Part shown: one piece after another, positions 9,208 through 17,377 of the stretch
How the letters are laid out: each line of letters starts with the position of its first letter
How positions within the stretch are numbered: position 1 is the stretch's first letter
Source of the DNA: Flavobacterium faecale
GTDB taxonomy: Bacteria > Bacteroidota > Bacteroidia > Flavobacteriales > Flavobacteriaceae
Direction of reading: 5' to 3'
Length of the DNA stretch: 64,000 nt
Assembly: GCF_003076455.1 (NCBI RefSeq)
Contig: NZ_CP020918.1
Span: forward strand, 124,001 to 188,000
The notes under the pieces: generated by a model
Told to the model about the DNA's origin: nothing
What the model saw: only the letters and a program-made list of their open reading frames with translations
The model's database searches: none
Position numbers and translations under genes: made by a program

Positions 9208-10515
9208 TTATTTTTCTCTGATGTAAATATCAATTGGCACACCCGAAAAATCCCAATTATCTCTAATTTTGTTTTCAAGGTAACGCTTGTATGGCTCTTT
9301 TACATACTGTGGCAAATTGGCAAAAAACACAAACTGAGGTGTTTTAGTTGGCAACTGCATACAATATTTAATTTTCACATACTTCCCTTTGGTTGCTGGT
9401 GGAGGATACGCTTCAATAATTTTCAACATATAGTCATTAAATTTTGAAGTCGGAATACGCTGCTGTCTACTTTCGTACACTTTTACAGTTGCTTCCAAGG
9501 CTTTCAATAAACGTTGTTTGGTCAATGCCGACACAAAAAGAATTGGCACATCTGTAAATGGCATTAATTCTTCTCTAATTTTATCTTCGTAATCACGGGT
9601 AGACATGGTATCTTTTTCTACCAAATCCCATTTATTAACCAAGATCACAACACCTTTACGGTTTTTTTCAGCCAACCAAAAAATACTTTGATCTTGCCCT
9701 TCAAATCCACGAGTGGCATCAATAATCAAAATACAAATATCTGCATGCTCAATCGCACGTACCGAACGCATCACAGAATAGAATTCTAGATCCTCTTTCA
9801 CTTTCGCCTTACGACGAATTCCAGCAGTATCTACCAAGTTAAATTCAAAACCAAAACGGTCAAATTTTGTATCAATTGCATCACGAGTTGTACCTGCAAT
9901 ATCTGTAACAATATATCTTTCTTTACCAATCAAAGCGTTGATAAAACTAGATTTTCCAGCATTTGGACGTCCTACAACTGCAAAACGTGGCAAGTCTGAA
10001 GCATCTTCAACTTCTGGTTTCTCTGGAAAAGCTTTAATCAAAGCATCCAATAAATCCCCTGTTCCACTACCTGAGATACTTGCAAATGTGTAATACTCAC
10101 CCAGTCCTAGGTTGTAAAACTCAATTGCATCTTTCTCACGCATGGCATTATCTACCTTATTAACAGCCAATAACACTGGTTTTTTAACCTTACGTAACAA
10201 TTTTGCCACAGTATCATCCATCGGCGTAATTCCTTCCTCAACATCAACAACAAAGATGATTACATCTGCCTCGTCAATGGCCAATTCTACTTGCTTGCGA
10301 ATCTCTCCTTCAAACACATCATCAGATCCACGCACATATCCACCTGTATCAATCACCGAAAACTCTTTTCCGTTCCACTCGCTTTTACCATAGTTTCTAT
10401 CACGGGTAACTCCCGAAACCGAATCTACAATAGCTTCTCTTCTTTGTATCAGCCTATTAAAAAGGGTTGACTTCCCTACATTAGGTCTTCCTACTATCGC
10501 AACAATATTATTCAT
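9208..10515 (-). CDS. der: Ribosome assembly GTPase Der
   Basis: The 435-residue protein has two consecutive G domains and a C-terminal KH-like domain, the architecture unique to Der/EngA, which works in 50S subunit maturation. The first G domain has GRPNVGKST (about 8-16), DTGG and NKVD; the second starts with GRPNAGKSS (about 182), with DTAG and NKWD. The KH-like domain fills about 350-435. The length is standard. The next gene upstream is divergent. Confidence 0.97.
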   Translation of the reverse strand: MNNIVAIVGRPNVGKSTLFNRLIQRREAIVDSVSGVTRDRNYGKSEWNGKEFSVIDTGGYVRGSDDVFEGEIRKQVELAIDEADVIIFVVDVEEGITPMDDTVAKLLRKVKKPVLLAVNKVDNAMREKDAIEFYNLGLGEYYTFASISGSGTGDLLDALIKAFPEKPEVEDASDLPRFAVVGRPNAGKSSFINALIGKERYIVTDIAGTTRDAIDTKFDRFGFEFNLVDTAGIRRKAKVKEDLEFYSVMRSVRAIEHADICILIIDATRGFEGQDQSIFWLAEKNRKGVVILVNKWDLVEKDTMSTRDYEDKIREELMPFTDVPILFVSALTKQRLLKALEATVKVYESRQQRIPTSKFNDYMLKIIEAYPPPATKGKYVKIKYCMQLPTKTPQFVFFANLPQYVKEPYKRYLENKIRDNWDFSGVPIDIYIREK

Positions 10516-10622
10516 AATCTATTTTTCAATTATACGGCAAAGGTAGTGTTTAAAAGCTTGCGTTTCATTTTTTTTGATATATTAGCACAACCGCAGTCAC
10601 TTAACACCAAAATTAACCACCT

Positions 10623-11120
10623 ATGGAAGTCGATCATGAAGTTAGACTATTGCTCCGTTTTTATAACGATGTGCCCCAACCAGCTACACAATTAGAACAA
10701 AAATTCAAAGATTTCAAAGCCTTAAAAAACGACAAGTACTTCGTCAAAACAAGTCGGGATCACGTTTGGCTACACATTATTGGACCCGAAAAAAAATATT
10801 ATTCGCCCCACTTACACCTTGAATTTGAGCCAACCGCCGAAAACCAGACGCATATACGAGGCTTGTATGGGCCAGATCAAACATTATGGACCTTTTTCAT
10901 GTTCCTACACTTTATCCTGGGCGGTCTTTTCCTAGTATTTTTATGCGTACTATACTCCAATTATATTCTGAAAAACGACCTGATGCTCGACTACTTTGTC
11001 TTAGGCATTCTCCTATCTGTTTGGATCATACTCTATTTCGTAGCGCGCCAAATTCGACATAACGGAAACGATCAAATGAAGGAACTCGAAAAATTATATT
11101 TAAAAATAATAGAAAATTAG
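10623..11120 (+). CDS. Small two-helix membrane protein of unknown function
   Basis: I do not recognise this 165-residue protein. About 85 soluble residues come first (with HVWLHIIGPEKKYYSPHLHL), then two hydrophobic helices (about 90-113 and 122-140), then a charged C-terminal helix (NDQMKELEKLYLKIIEN). There is no signal peptide, so both termini should be cytoplasmic. It is a single gene between der and era, divergent from der and convergent with era. Codon use looks like that of its neighbours. Confidence 0.75.
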   Translation: MEVDHEVRLLLRFYNDVPQPATQLEQKFKDFKALKNDKYFVKTSRDHVWLHIIGPEKKYYSPHLHLEFEPTAENQTHIRGLYGPDQTLWTFFMFLHFILGGLFLVFLCVLYSNYILKNDLMLDYFVLGILLSVWIILYFVARQIRHNGNDQMKELEKLYLKIIEN

Positions 11121-11129
11121 TTTTCAGAA

Positions 11130-11270
11130 GCCACTCCAGCTCTTCATTCCAACTCCTCGCTCAAAAAGGAGTTGTTGCAATGTGCTTGCAGGAGCTTCCT
11201 CCGGTCGCTCTGCAACCCCAGCAACAACAACCTTTTTTCACTGCGGGGTTTCCATTTCGATCTGGGCTAA
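11130..11270. repeat. Intergenic interspersed-repeat-like segment
   Basis: This segment is more GC-rich than its surroundings and has no open frame. The blocks GGAGCTTCCTCCGGTCGCTC and GGGGTTTCCATTTCGATCTG resemble an intergenic repeat that I recall from many flavobacterial genomes. Only one copy is present in this window, so its repetitive nature cannot be shown here. Confidence 0.45.
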
Positions 11271-11278
11271 AAAAAAAC

Positions 11279-11305
11279 CAGGATTAGAAATAAATTCCAA
11301 TCCTG
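11279..11305 (-). terminator. Terminator of era
   Basis: Stem CAGGATT-GAA/TTC-AATCCTG with a T-run on the minus strand, 44 bases after the era stop codon. Confidence 0.8.
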
Positions 11306-11348
11306 ATTTAAATTTTAATACCTGAATATTCAAAAGTAGTACCGTTTT

Positions 11349-12233
11349 TTAATTCTGATTATATCCAAAACGCTTTAACATATTAGCGTTACTTCTCCAA
11401 TTTTTATTTACTTTCACGTATAGCTCGATGTGAATTTGCTTCCCAAAGAATTTCTCTAAATCCTCACGAGACTCCACTCCTACTTTTTTCAAAGCAGCAC
11501 CTTTATGACCAATAATGATTCCTTTTTGGGTTTCGCGCTCTACCATTATCAAAGAACGAATCTTGATTATAGCATCTGTTTCAACAAACTCCTCAGTCAC
11601 AATTTCAACTGCATACGGAATCTCTTTACTATAATTCAATAAGATCTTTTCACGGATAGTTTCATTTACAAAGAAACGTTCCGGTTTATCAGTCAATTGA
11701 TCTTTTGGATAATAAGCTGGCGATTCTGGTAGCAATTCCAAAATACGTCCAAAAACCTCAGGAACATTAAAGTTCTTCAAAGCCGAAATTGGATAAATCT
11801 CAGCATTAGGTACTTTCTCCGTCCAAAAAGCAACTTGTTCCTCTAATTGTTCTTGGTTTGAATTGTCAATTTTATTCAACAACAACAAAACTGGAATTTT
11901 GGAGTGTATAATTTTATTAAAAAAAGCTTCATCTTTCAAATCTTGTTCTCCAATCTCAACCATATAGATTAAGATATCTGCATCTTCAAAAGCCGATTTT
12001 ACAAAATTCATCATCGACTCCTGCATTTCATAAGCAGGTTTAATGATTCCAGGAGTATCCGAAAGAATCAATTGAAAATCTTCTCCATTTACAATCCCTA
12101 GAATTCTATGTCTTGTAGTTTGTGCTTTTGAGGTAATAATAGACAATCTTTCCCCAACAAACGCATTCATTAGCGTTGACTTCCCTACATTAGGATTCCC
12201 TATAATATTTACAAAACCTGCTTTGTGTGCCAT
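11349..12233 (-). CDS. era: 16S rRNA-binding GTPase Era
   Basis: The 294-residue protein has a single G domain (GNPNVGKST at about 12-20, DTPG at about 59, NKID at about 120) and a C-terminal KH domain with GIIIGHKGAALKKVG (about 235-250), the RNA-binding signature of Era. Era binds the 3' end of 16S rRNA during 30S maturation. Length and layout are standard. It is transcribed alone and away from the tRNA locus. Confidence 0.97.
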   Translation of the reverse strand: MAHKAGFVNIIGNPNVGKSTLMNAFVGERLSIITSKAQTTRHRILGIVNGEDFQLILSDTPGIIKPAYEMQESMMNFVKSAFEDADILIYMVEIGEQDLKDEAFFNKIIHSKIPVLLLLNKIDNSNQEQLEEQVAFWTEKVPNAEIYPISALKNFNVPEVFGRILELLPESPAYYPKDQLTDKPERFFVNETIREKILLNYSKEIPYAVEIVTEEFVETDAIIKIRSLIMVERETQKGIIIGHKGAALKKVGVESREDLEKFFGKQIHIELYVKVNKNWRSNANMLKRFGYNQN

Positions 12234-12311
12234 TTCCTTAATTTTTTTAATACTGCAAAGGTAATCATATCAAGTCAATACATGAAATAAAACATTTTTT
12301 TAAATTTACCG

Positions 12312-12341
12312 TTGCTAATCTCAAATTTATATGTATCTTTG
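12312..12341 (+). promoter_or_regulatory. Strong promoter of the initiator tRNA operon
   Basis: TTG (12312-12314), exactly 19 bases, then TATCTTTG (12334-12341): a perfect Bacteroidota consensus promoter. Transcription would start near 12348, leaving a leader of about 135 bases before the first tRNA. Confidence 0.8.
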
Positions 12342-12485
12342 CACCCGAAACAATAAGGAAATGCAGTAGCAACCTAACTGAATCACATCCTTGAAAAAGG
12401 AAAATAAGTTCTGAAAACATTTTGTGTAATACGACTAAACAAAGCTAGCCTAGCAACGTTTAAAAAGCACAAGTTTATAATATAT

Positions 12486-12558
12486 CGCGGGATAGAGCAG
12501 TAGGCAGCTCGTCGGGCTCATAACCCGAAGGTCACTGGTTCGAGTCCAGTTCCCGCTA
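12486..12558 (+). tRNA. tRNA-fMet (CAT), copy 1
   Basis: The cloverleaf folds completely: acceptor CGCGGGA/TCCCGCT with an unpaired C1:T72, D arm GAGC/GCTC, anticodon loop CTCATAA, T arm ACTGG/CCAGT. The three G:C pairs closing the anticodon loop (GGG/CCC) and the mismatched position 1:72 are the two hallmarks of initiator tRNA. CCA is not encoded; the 3' flank is CTAAG. Confidence 0.96.
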
Positions 12559-12584
12559 CTAAGTTTATTAAATTTACCGTACAT

Positions 12585-12657
12585 CGCGGGATAGAGCAGT
12601 AGGCAGCTCGTCGGGCTCATAACCCGAAGGTCACTGGTTCGAGTCCAGTTCCCGCTA
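12585..12657 (+). tRNA. tRNA-fMet (CAT), copy 2
   Basis: It is identical to copy 1 over all 73 bases and begins 27 bases after it ends. The same initiator features apply. The two copies are co-transcribed, and the terminator at 12663-12688 follows directly. Confidence 0.96.
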
Positions 12658-12662
12658 CTAAG

Positions 12663-12688
12663 AAAGCTTCACAGAAATGTGAAGCTTT
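12663..12688 (+). terminator. Terminator of the tRNA-fMet operon
   Basis: Perfect 11-bp stem (AAAGCTTCACA/TGTGAAGCTTT), GAAA tetraloop and a run of nine or more T. A near copy of this hairpin stands at the far end of the GIY-YIG array (13550-13577). Confidence 0.93.
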
Positions 12689-12709
12689 TTTTTTATATTA
12701 TATTTTACA

Positions 12710-12738
12710 TTATAAAAAATATAATTTATAGTAAACAA
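12710..12738 (+). pseudogene. 3' relic of a GIY-YIG gene
   Basis: These bases match the last ten codons of the two intact GIY-YIG genes (the part encoding IKNLIYSK) almost exactly, but the stop codon is changed and no upstream part of the gene remains. They stand directly before the first tRNA-like relic, in the same arrangement as at the ends of the intact genes. This shows that the array once had one more gene copy. Confidence 0.75.
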
Positions 12739-12742
12739 CTTG

Positions 12743-12803
12743 GAGGACTCGTATCCGCCGCGGCGGACACTAGTTCGAGTCTCCGCAGCGGCGGACTACT
12801 AAG
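12743..12803 (+). repeat. tRNA-fMet-derived relic with GC palindrome, copy A
   Basis: It contains GGACTCGTATCC (anticodon-arm-like), the palindrome TCCGCCGCGGCGGA, a T-arm-like block (CACTAGTTCGAGTC), a second GC-rich arm GCAGCGGCGGA and the tRNA 3' flank CTACTAAG. The same order is found in the 3' half of tRNA-fMet. No 5' half exists, so it cannot be a working tRNA. A terminator hairpin follows at 12805-12836. Confidence 0.8.
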
Positions 12804-12804
12804 A

Positions 12805-12836
12805 AAAACACCAACTTATTAAAGTTGGTGTTTTTT
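12805..12836 (+). terminator. Terminator hairpin inside the GIY-YIG array, copy A
   Basis: Stem AACACCAACTT/AAGTTGGTGTT with a T-run, 20 bases before the next start codon. It should separate transcription of array units. Confidence 0.8.
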
Positions 12837-12856
12837 CGTTTATAAAACTTTTTACC

Positions 12857-13111
12857 ATGGATGAATTTGTTGCTTACATCTTATATTCTGAAAAATTCGA
12901 TAAAAACTACACCGGATTTACATCCAACCTTATTGAACGTTTTAAATCTCACAACGAACTAGGTACCAAAGGACACACCTTGAAATTCAGACCATGGGGC
13001 GTAATTCATGTCGAGTTTTTCAACTCTAAATCGGAAGCGATGAAAAGAGAAAAATATTCTAAAACTGGTATTGGTAGAGAATTTATAAAAAATCTAATTT
13101 ATAGTAAATAA
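12857..13111 (+). CDS. Small GIY-YIG nuclease domain protein, copy 1
   Basis: The 84-residue protein is a bare GIY-YIG domain. AYILYS (about 6-11) and NYTGFTSNL (about 17-25) are the two signature strands, R28 is the catalytic Arg position, and the helix SEAMKREKY supplies the metal-binding Glu. The family (UPF0213/YhbQ-like) has no established function in bacteria. The stop codon is followed at once by the tRNA-derived relic, and the whole unit (gene, relic, terminator) is repeated 373 bases later. The tandem arrangement and a relic copy upstream suggest a selfish or recombinogenic unit living on the 3' side of tRNA-fMet. Confidence 0.9.
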   Translation: MDEFVAYILYSEKFDKNYTGFTSNLIERFKSHNELGTKGHTLKFRPWGVIHVEFFNSKSEAMKREKYSKTGIGREFIKNLIYSK

Positions 13112-13115
13112 CTCA

Positions 13116-13176
13116 AAGGACTCATATCCGCCGCGGCGGACACTGGTTCGAGTCTCCGCCGCGGCCGACTACTAAG
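13116..13176 (+). repeat. tRNA-fMet-derived relic with GC palindrome, copy B
   Basis: The order of blocks is the same as in copy A. Here the anticodon-like loop reads GGACTCATATCC, keeping CAT, and the T arm CACTGGTTCGAGTC is identical to that of the real tRNA-fMet. A terminator hairpin follows at 13178-13209. Confidence 0.8.
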
Positions 13177-13177
13177 A

Positions 13178-13209
13178 AAAACACCACCTTATTAAAGTTG
13201 GTGTTTTTT
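13178..13209 (+). terminator. Terminator hairpin inside the GIY-YIG array, copy B
   Basis: Same hairpin as at 12805-12836 with one mismatch in the stem, then TTTTTT. Confidence 0.75.
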
Positions 13210-13229
13210 CGTTTATAACACTTTTTATC

Positions 13230-13484
13230 ATGGAAGAATTTGTTGTCTACATTCTATATTCCCAAAAATTCGATAAAAATTACACTGGATTTACATCCAA
13301 TCTTATTGAACGTTTTAAATCTCACAACGAACTAGGTACCAAAGGACACACCTTGAAATTCAGACCATGGGGCGTAATCCATGTCGAATTTTTCTCTACC
13401 AAAAGTGAAGCTATGAAAAGAGAAAAATATTTTAAAACTGGTATTGGTAGAGAATTTATAAAAAATCTAATTTATAGTAAATAA
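13230..13484 (+). CDS. Small GIY-YIG nuclease domain protein, copy 2
   Basis: It has 84 residues and differs from copy 1 at only six positions (2, 6, 12, and three near residues 57-71). All GIY-YIG signature residues are kept (VYILYS, NYTGFTSNL, Arg, SEAMKREKY). The DNA differs at more positions than the protein, many of them synonymous, so both copies appear to be held under selection or homogenised by conversion. It is followed by relic copy C and the terminator that resembles that of the tRNA operon. Confidence 0.9.
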   Translation: MEEFVVYILYSQKFDKNYTGFTSNLIERFKSHNELGTKGHTLKFRPWGVIHVEFFSTKSEAMKREKYFKTGIGREFIKNLIYSK

Positions 13485-13487
13485 CCT

Positions 13488-13549
13488 GGAGGACTCATAT
13501 CCGCCGCGGCGGACACTGGTTCGAGTCTTCGCAGCGGCGGACTACTAAG
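13488..13549 (+). repeat. tRNA-fMet-derived relic with GC palindrome, copy C
   Basis: Third copy, again ending in CTACTAAG. What follows is a near copy of the tRNA operon terminator and not the array terminator, so this is the outer end of the array. Confidence 0.8.
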
Positions 13550-13579
13550 AAAGCTTCGCAGAAATGTGAAGCTTTCTTT
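13550..13579 (+). terminator. Terminator at the outer end of the GIY-YIG array
   Basis: Stem GAAAGCTTC-CA/TG-GAAGCTTTC with the same GAAA loop as the terminator after tRNA-fMet copy 2. From 13580 to 13845 I see no gene, only AT-rich DNA that should hold the promoter of the next gene. Confidence 0.85.
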
Positions 13580-13845
13580 ATATATGTTTGTTTTTTAAAA
13601 ACTTTATTCATCTTTGATCAAGCACAAAACTTATGGTCAGGCAAATAATTTAGTTCATCCAAATAGAAAAACCCACTTTCGTAACAGTACTACATTACTT
13701 TCCAAATACTCTTTACTTTTACCTTGTAAGTTCTTTCAGCTTAAAGAATTTTTAGTTAATCATTTCTTAAGTCATTAAAAAAGTCATCCGTATTACTATA
13801 AATTCGCCTTATCAATCAGAAAAGCAACTTTTATATCAAAAAAAA

Positions 13846-14982
13846 TTGATTTACACAGCACTTTTAAATATTGCGATTTTTCAGGGAATTGTCTTAGGAT
13901 TTATTATACTAAAGTCTTCCTTATTTAATAGTAATTCAAATAAATACCTGGCTTATTTGTTATTTACACTGTCAATAGAATTACTGAAACATGTTTGTGA
14001 AATTCAACACGTATTCACCTCCTACCCTTTTCTGCAATTTATTGATGACATAGAATGGGTTTTTCTAGTACCTACTTTTCTCTTTTTGTTTACAATCAAT
14101 CGCACCGATAATCCTTCAAAAGGTAGACAACGAATTTTTTGGTGTTATATTCCATTTACTTTGTCAGTCTCTCTTGCATTAACAAGCAATCTTGAGCATA
14201 TTACTGGGACGGCTACTATCTCTGACACAGGAATGTTAATTATCCAAATATTTAGTTTAATTCACTTTTTGCTAGCTATTACATTCATCCCATTTCTTAC
14301 GGTATATACTTTTTTTAAAATCAAATATTTAAAAGATCCAAAAGAAGAAAAATGGATTCTAACTTTAATAACCATAATCTCCTTAACACTGCTTGCTTGG
14401 CTTAGTGCCGCACTAGCGGGCTTAATTTTTAATTATGATATTACTCACACCATGAGTGTTTTGGCTTTGGTGGCAACATTTTTAATTCACTGGATAGCCT
14501 ATATGGGAATTTACAAATATAAACTTGCCAATAATAAAGATGCTATTGCTACCTTTTTAAATACAGACTCAACTCTTTCCCTCAGCAGTCTTTCAATCAC
14601 AGAAAATGGCCAAACCGAAGATCGCAAGGACGCAATAACAGCAGACAATCTATATTATCAAAAACTTGAATCCCTGTGTAGAGAGCAGCATATATACACC
14701 GACAACACTTTAAACAGAGAAAAAATTGCCGAAAAACTAGGCATTAGCGCAGGGTACCTCTCTCAAATTATAAATTCTATAACAGGAGACAACTTTGCCA
14801 ACTACATCAACAACTATAGAGTTGAAGCTGTAAAAGAAATGATTTCAAATTATGAATATGACAACTATAATTTATTGACCATGGGATTGGAATCTGGTTT
14901 CACTTCTAAGACAACTTTCTACAATGCTTTTAAAAAAGCAACTGGTCAAACACCAAACGAATATAAAAACACAATGAAATAA
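13846..14982 (+). CDS. AraC-family regulator with multi-helix membrane sensor
   Basis: The 378-residue protein has about seven hydrophobic helices in residues 1-225 and, after a linker, a C-terminal AraC/XylS DNA-binding domain (about 275-375: NREKIAEKLGISAGYLSQII, then GLESGFTSKTTFYNAFKKAT and TPNEYK). Such membrane-bound AraC regulators are common in Bacteroidota; their signals are mostly unknown. No in-frame ATG lies near the first helix, so the start is TTG at 13846. The small outer-membrane protein gene 85 bases downstream may be a target. Confidence 0.88.
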   Translation: MIYTALLNIAIFQGIVLGFIILKSSLFNSNSNKYLAYLLFTLSIELLKHVCEIQHVFTSYPFLQFIDDIEWVFLVPTFLFLFTINRTDNPSKGRQRIFWCYIPFTLSVSLALTSNLEHITGTATISDTGMLIIQIFSLIHFLLAITFIPFLTVYTFFKIKYLKDPKEEKWILTLITIISLTLLAWLSAALAGLIFNYDITHTMSVLALVATFLIHWIAYMGIYKYKLANNKDAIATFLNTDSTLSLSSLSITENGQTEDRKDAITADNLYYQKLESLCREQHIYTDNTLNREKIAEKLGISAGYLSQIINSITGDNFANYINNYRVEAVKEMISNYEYDNYNLLTMGLESGFTSKTTFYNAFKKATGQTPNEYKNTMK

Positions 14983-15069
14983 GTACCATTTTATACACTT
15001 TTAAGCTTTTGAAACCTTTTACAGTACTGTTTGCCTGACTTTTGCATAAAACAATTCAAAACACACTTT

Positions 15070-15624
15070 ATGAAAAAAATTTTGACACTAGCTATACTTA
15101 CAGTTTTAGGATTTACAAATGTTACTGCCCAAAAAATTAAATTTGGTATTAAAGGAGGTTTAAACTTTGCAAATATTAGCGGAGACAACACCAAAGATGC
15201 TAGTACTGTAACAGCATTCAATTTTGGCGTTTTATCAGAAATTCCACTTTCTGATAAATTTTCTTTTCAACCCGAGCTCCTATATTCTGGTCAAGGATAT
15301 AGTTTAAATGATAAGACAATTGCCTTAGGTTATTTAAATGTTCCTTTGATGGGGAAATATTATGTTTCAAAAGGATTCAGTGTAGAAGCTGGACCACAAA
15401 TTGGCTATTTATTATCTGCTAAAAACGAAAGCCTAGATATAAAAAATTCCCTTAAGACTGTAGATTTTGGAGTCAATTTTGGACTAGGATATAAACTAGA
15501 AAATGGACTGAATTTTGGCGCGAGATACAACATGGGAGTATCCAACATCAATAAATCGGACTATAGCGCAGATAAAATTAAAAACGGAGTACTTCAGTTG
15601 TCAGTCGGTTACTTCTTTTTCTAA
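15070..15624 (+). CDS. Small outer-membrane beta-barrel protein, porin family
   Basis: The longer frame begins with TTG at 15031, but ATG at 15070 starts a standard signal peptide (MKKILTLAILTVLGFTNVTAQ), giving 184 residues. The rest shows eight or so amphipathic strands, starting KIKFGIKGGLNFANISGD and ending with an aromatic strand (LSVGYFFF), which is the OMP_b-brl_2 pattern. These small barrels are abundant in Bacteroidota and rarely have a known role. The AraC gene directly upstream may control it. Confidence 0.85.
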   Translation: MKKILTLAILTVLGFTNVTAQKIKFGIKGGLNFANISGDNTKDASTVTAFNFGVLSEIPLSDKFSFQPELLYSGQGYSLNDKTIALGYLNVPLMGKYYVSKGFSVEAGPQIGYLLSAKNESLDIKNSLKTVDFGVNFGLGYKLENGLNFGARYNMGVSNINKSDYSADKIKNGVLQLSVGYFFF

Positions 15625-15700
15625 ATCATAAAAACACCAACAGATTTTACCCTAAAACCTTATTTTAGAATTCATTAATCTAGTTAAGTCTAACAACCAA

Positions 15701-15731
15701 AAATCCTTATTCTTTTATAGAATAAGGATTT
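15701..15731 (+). terminator. Terminator of the small barrel gene
   Basis: Perfect 13-bp stem (AAATCCTTATTCT and its complement), 5-base loop, then a run of T, 77 bases after the stop codon. Confidence 0.88.
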
Positions 15732-15826
15732 TTTTTGCTACTTTCCCAAACCGAAAAAGGCTACTTCTTTATAATCTTCATATAATACGATTTACCATTC
15801 CAGATTTCATCACAAAAAACATCTAA

Positions 15827-15931
15827 GAACTACTCACTTTCGTTACTACTACCTATCGTCCCGCATTAATAGATAATCCAGATAAAAAACAAGTTACCTT
15901 CTTTTCAGACAAAACAATAATAGTAAACTAA
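15827..15931 (+). pseudogene. Possible C-terminal gene relic
   Basis: A 34-codon open stretch without a start codon reads ELLTFVTTTYRPALIDNPD and then a beta-like segment ending TIIVN before TAA. The composition is protein-like, unlike the surrounding AT-rich DNA. No parent gene is visible in the window. It may be a decayed gene end or chance. The rest of 15732-16011 holds no recognisable feature. Confidence 0.3.
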
Positions 15932-16011
15932 TCTCAATCCCAATCTTTAACCCGGTTCACAAACTTACAAGAAACTTTAACAAATGAACACATTGAGATT
16001 GGAACAAAAAA

Positions 16012-16035
16012 AAACTGCCTTGGAGGAGACAGTTT
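16012..16035 (-). terminator. Terminator of the LRR gene
   Basis: On the minus strand the stem AAACTGTC/GGCAGTTT (one G-T pair) is followed by a long T-run, 45 bases after the stop codon at 16081. Confidence 0.8.
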
Positions 16036-16080
16036 CTAAACAAATTTATTAAATACTAACTTATGAAAAACTCTTTTCTA

Positions 16081-16935
16081 CTATTCTTCAGACACTAATG
16101 GTCTTTGAATATCCATTGCAACATTCAATAATACTGCAACACCCTTATCATTGAACATTGTCATGTTTAAGGTATCCAAAACTGCCAATCTTCTTGAGAT
16201 TAATCCGCTGAATTTATTGTATGATATGTTCATTTCTTTCAAACGATTAAGTTTTTCTAATTCCATTGGAATTTGACCCTCAAAATTATTTTCGAATAAA
16301 CTTAAATTTTCTAGAGACTTCATGTCTGCAATATTATGACTCAATTGACCAGATAATTTATTACTATTTAAAAGCAATACCTTCAAATTTTGAACTGCAT
16401 ATAAAGAAGCAGGAATCTGACCTTCTATTTCGTTATTGAATAATGACAATGTTTCTAAATTTACCAAGGCTCCTAATTGTGCTGGCAATTCACCGGTTAA
16501 CCTATTCATATAAAGACTAACATTTACCAATTTTGTCATTTGACAAATTGAAGCAGGAACTACTCCACTCAATTGATTAAAACCAAGGTCCAAAACTCTC
16601 AACTCATTCATTTTTGACAAATCAGCTGGAAGAGATCCTGAAATTTTGTTACGATATAAATTCAGTTCTTGTAAGTTGATAAGCTTAACAAGCTCAGCAG
16701 GCAACATACCGACTAAATTATTGTTAGGTAAATTTAAAGCGATCACTTTATTTCCTTCAACGGTTACGCCTTTCCAAGAAGCAACTGCTGCGGTCAAATC
16801 CCACTTTGCAGTCCAACTAGCACCGTTTGTAGCATTATACAATTTTACAAGTGCTGCTTTCTCAGATGAAGATACCTCTGCCATCATTAAAAATGAAGCT
16901 GTAAAAGTAAATAAAAGTGTGAATAATTTTTTCAT
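16081..16935 (-). CDS. Secreted plant-type leucine-rich-repeat protein
   Basis: The 284-residue protein starts with a signal peptide (MKKLFTLLFTFTASFLMMA), then an LRR N-cap (LVKLYNATNGASWTAKWDL) and eight consecutive 24-residue repeats of the plant-specific type LxxLxxLxLxxNxLxGxLPxx (about 65-255). It ends with a short C-terminal segment and has no T9SS sorting domain or lipobox, so it should be periplasmic, or secreted by a route I cannot name. The minus-strand -7-like element TATATTTG lies at 16972-16965. LRR proteins of this type are usually binding proteins; the partner is unknown. Confidence 0.88.
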   Translation of the reverse strand: MKKLFTLLFTFTASFLMMAEVSSSEKAALVKLYNATNGASWTAKWDLTAAVASWKGVTVEGNKVIALNLPNNNLVGMLPAELVKLINLQELNLYRNKISGSLPADLSKMNELRVLDLGFNQLSGVVPASICQMTKLVNVSLYMNRLTGELPAQLGALVNLETLSLFNNEIEGQIPASLYAVQNLKVLLLNSNKLSGQLSHNIADMKSLENLSLFENNFEGQIPMELEKLNRLKEMNISYNKFSGLISRRLAVLDTLNMTMFNDKGVAVLLNVAMDIQRPLVSEE

Positions 16936-17377
16936 GATCGCTGTTTTTACATCGTTAACATGCTCAAATATACGATTAAAGACTTGTTTGAAGTTAAAAA
17001 AATCGTTTAACTACACTTTTTAAATTATTAAGTAAGACTATTCTCTTGTTATCAACCCGGATAAAATTAAATATGTTTATAAATGTGCTACTCAAAAGGT
17101 TAATCCCTTAAAATCAACTCCATACAATCCTATAAAATACCTCGTCAACACCTATATTCTAGTAAAAATACATTTACCATAACAGAGTATTAAAATGTTG
17201 TAACGATAAAGTTCTAATTCCTAACAAACCCACTTAACTACCTAATACACAAATAAAGTACTTCAATTTTAAAGGCAAACTTTATTGAATGGACAAAACA
17301 GCACCTATTGACAAAACCAATCTAGAATAATACTAGTCAATATAATCTCAATTTGAATTGTTAAAACAATCTAACTC
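16936..17377. other. Intergenic region without a visible gene
   Basis: This AT-rich stretch of 442 bases separates the LRR gene and the pterin dehydratase gene. Apart from the -7-like element of the LRR gene near 16970 I see no open frame, hairpin or repeat. Confidence 0.6.

Noticed and set aside
12743..12803. Possible third tRNA gene
   Set aside because: Only anticodon-arm, T-arm and 3' flank resemble tRNA; the acceptor 5' strand and D arm are missing and a palindrome replaces the variable loop.
12700..13580. CRISPR-like repeat pattern
   Set aside because: The repeats are 373 bases apart, enclose genes and have no uniform spacers.
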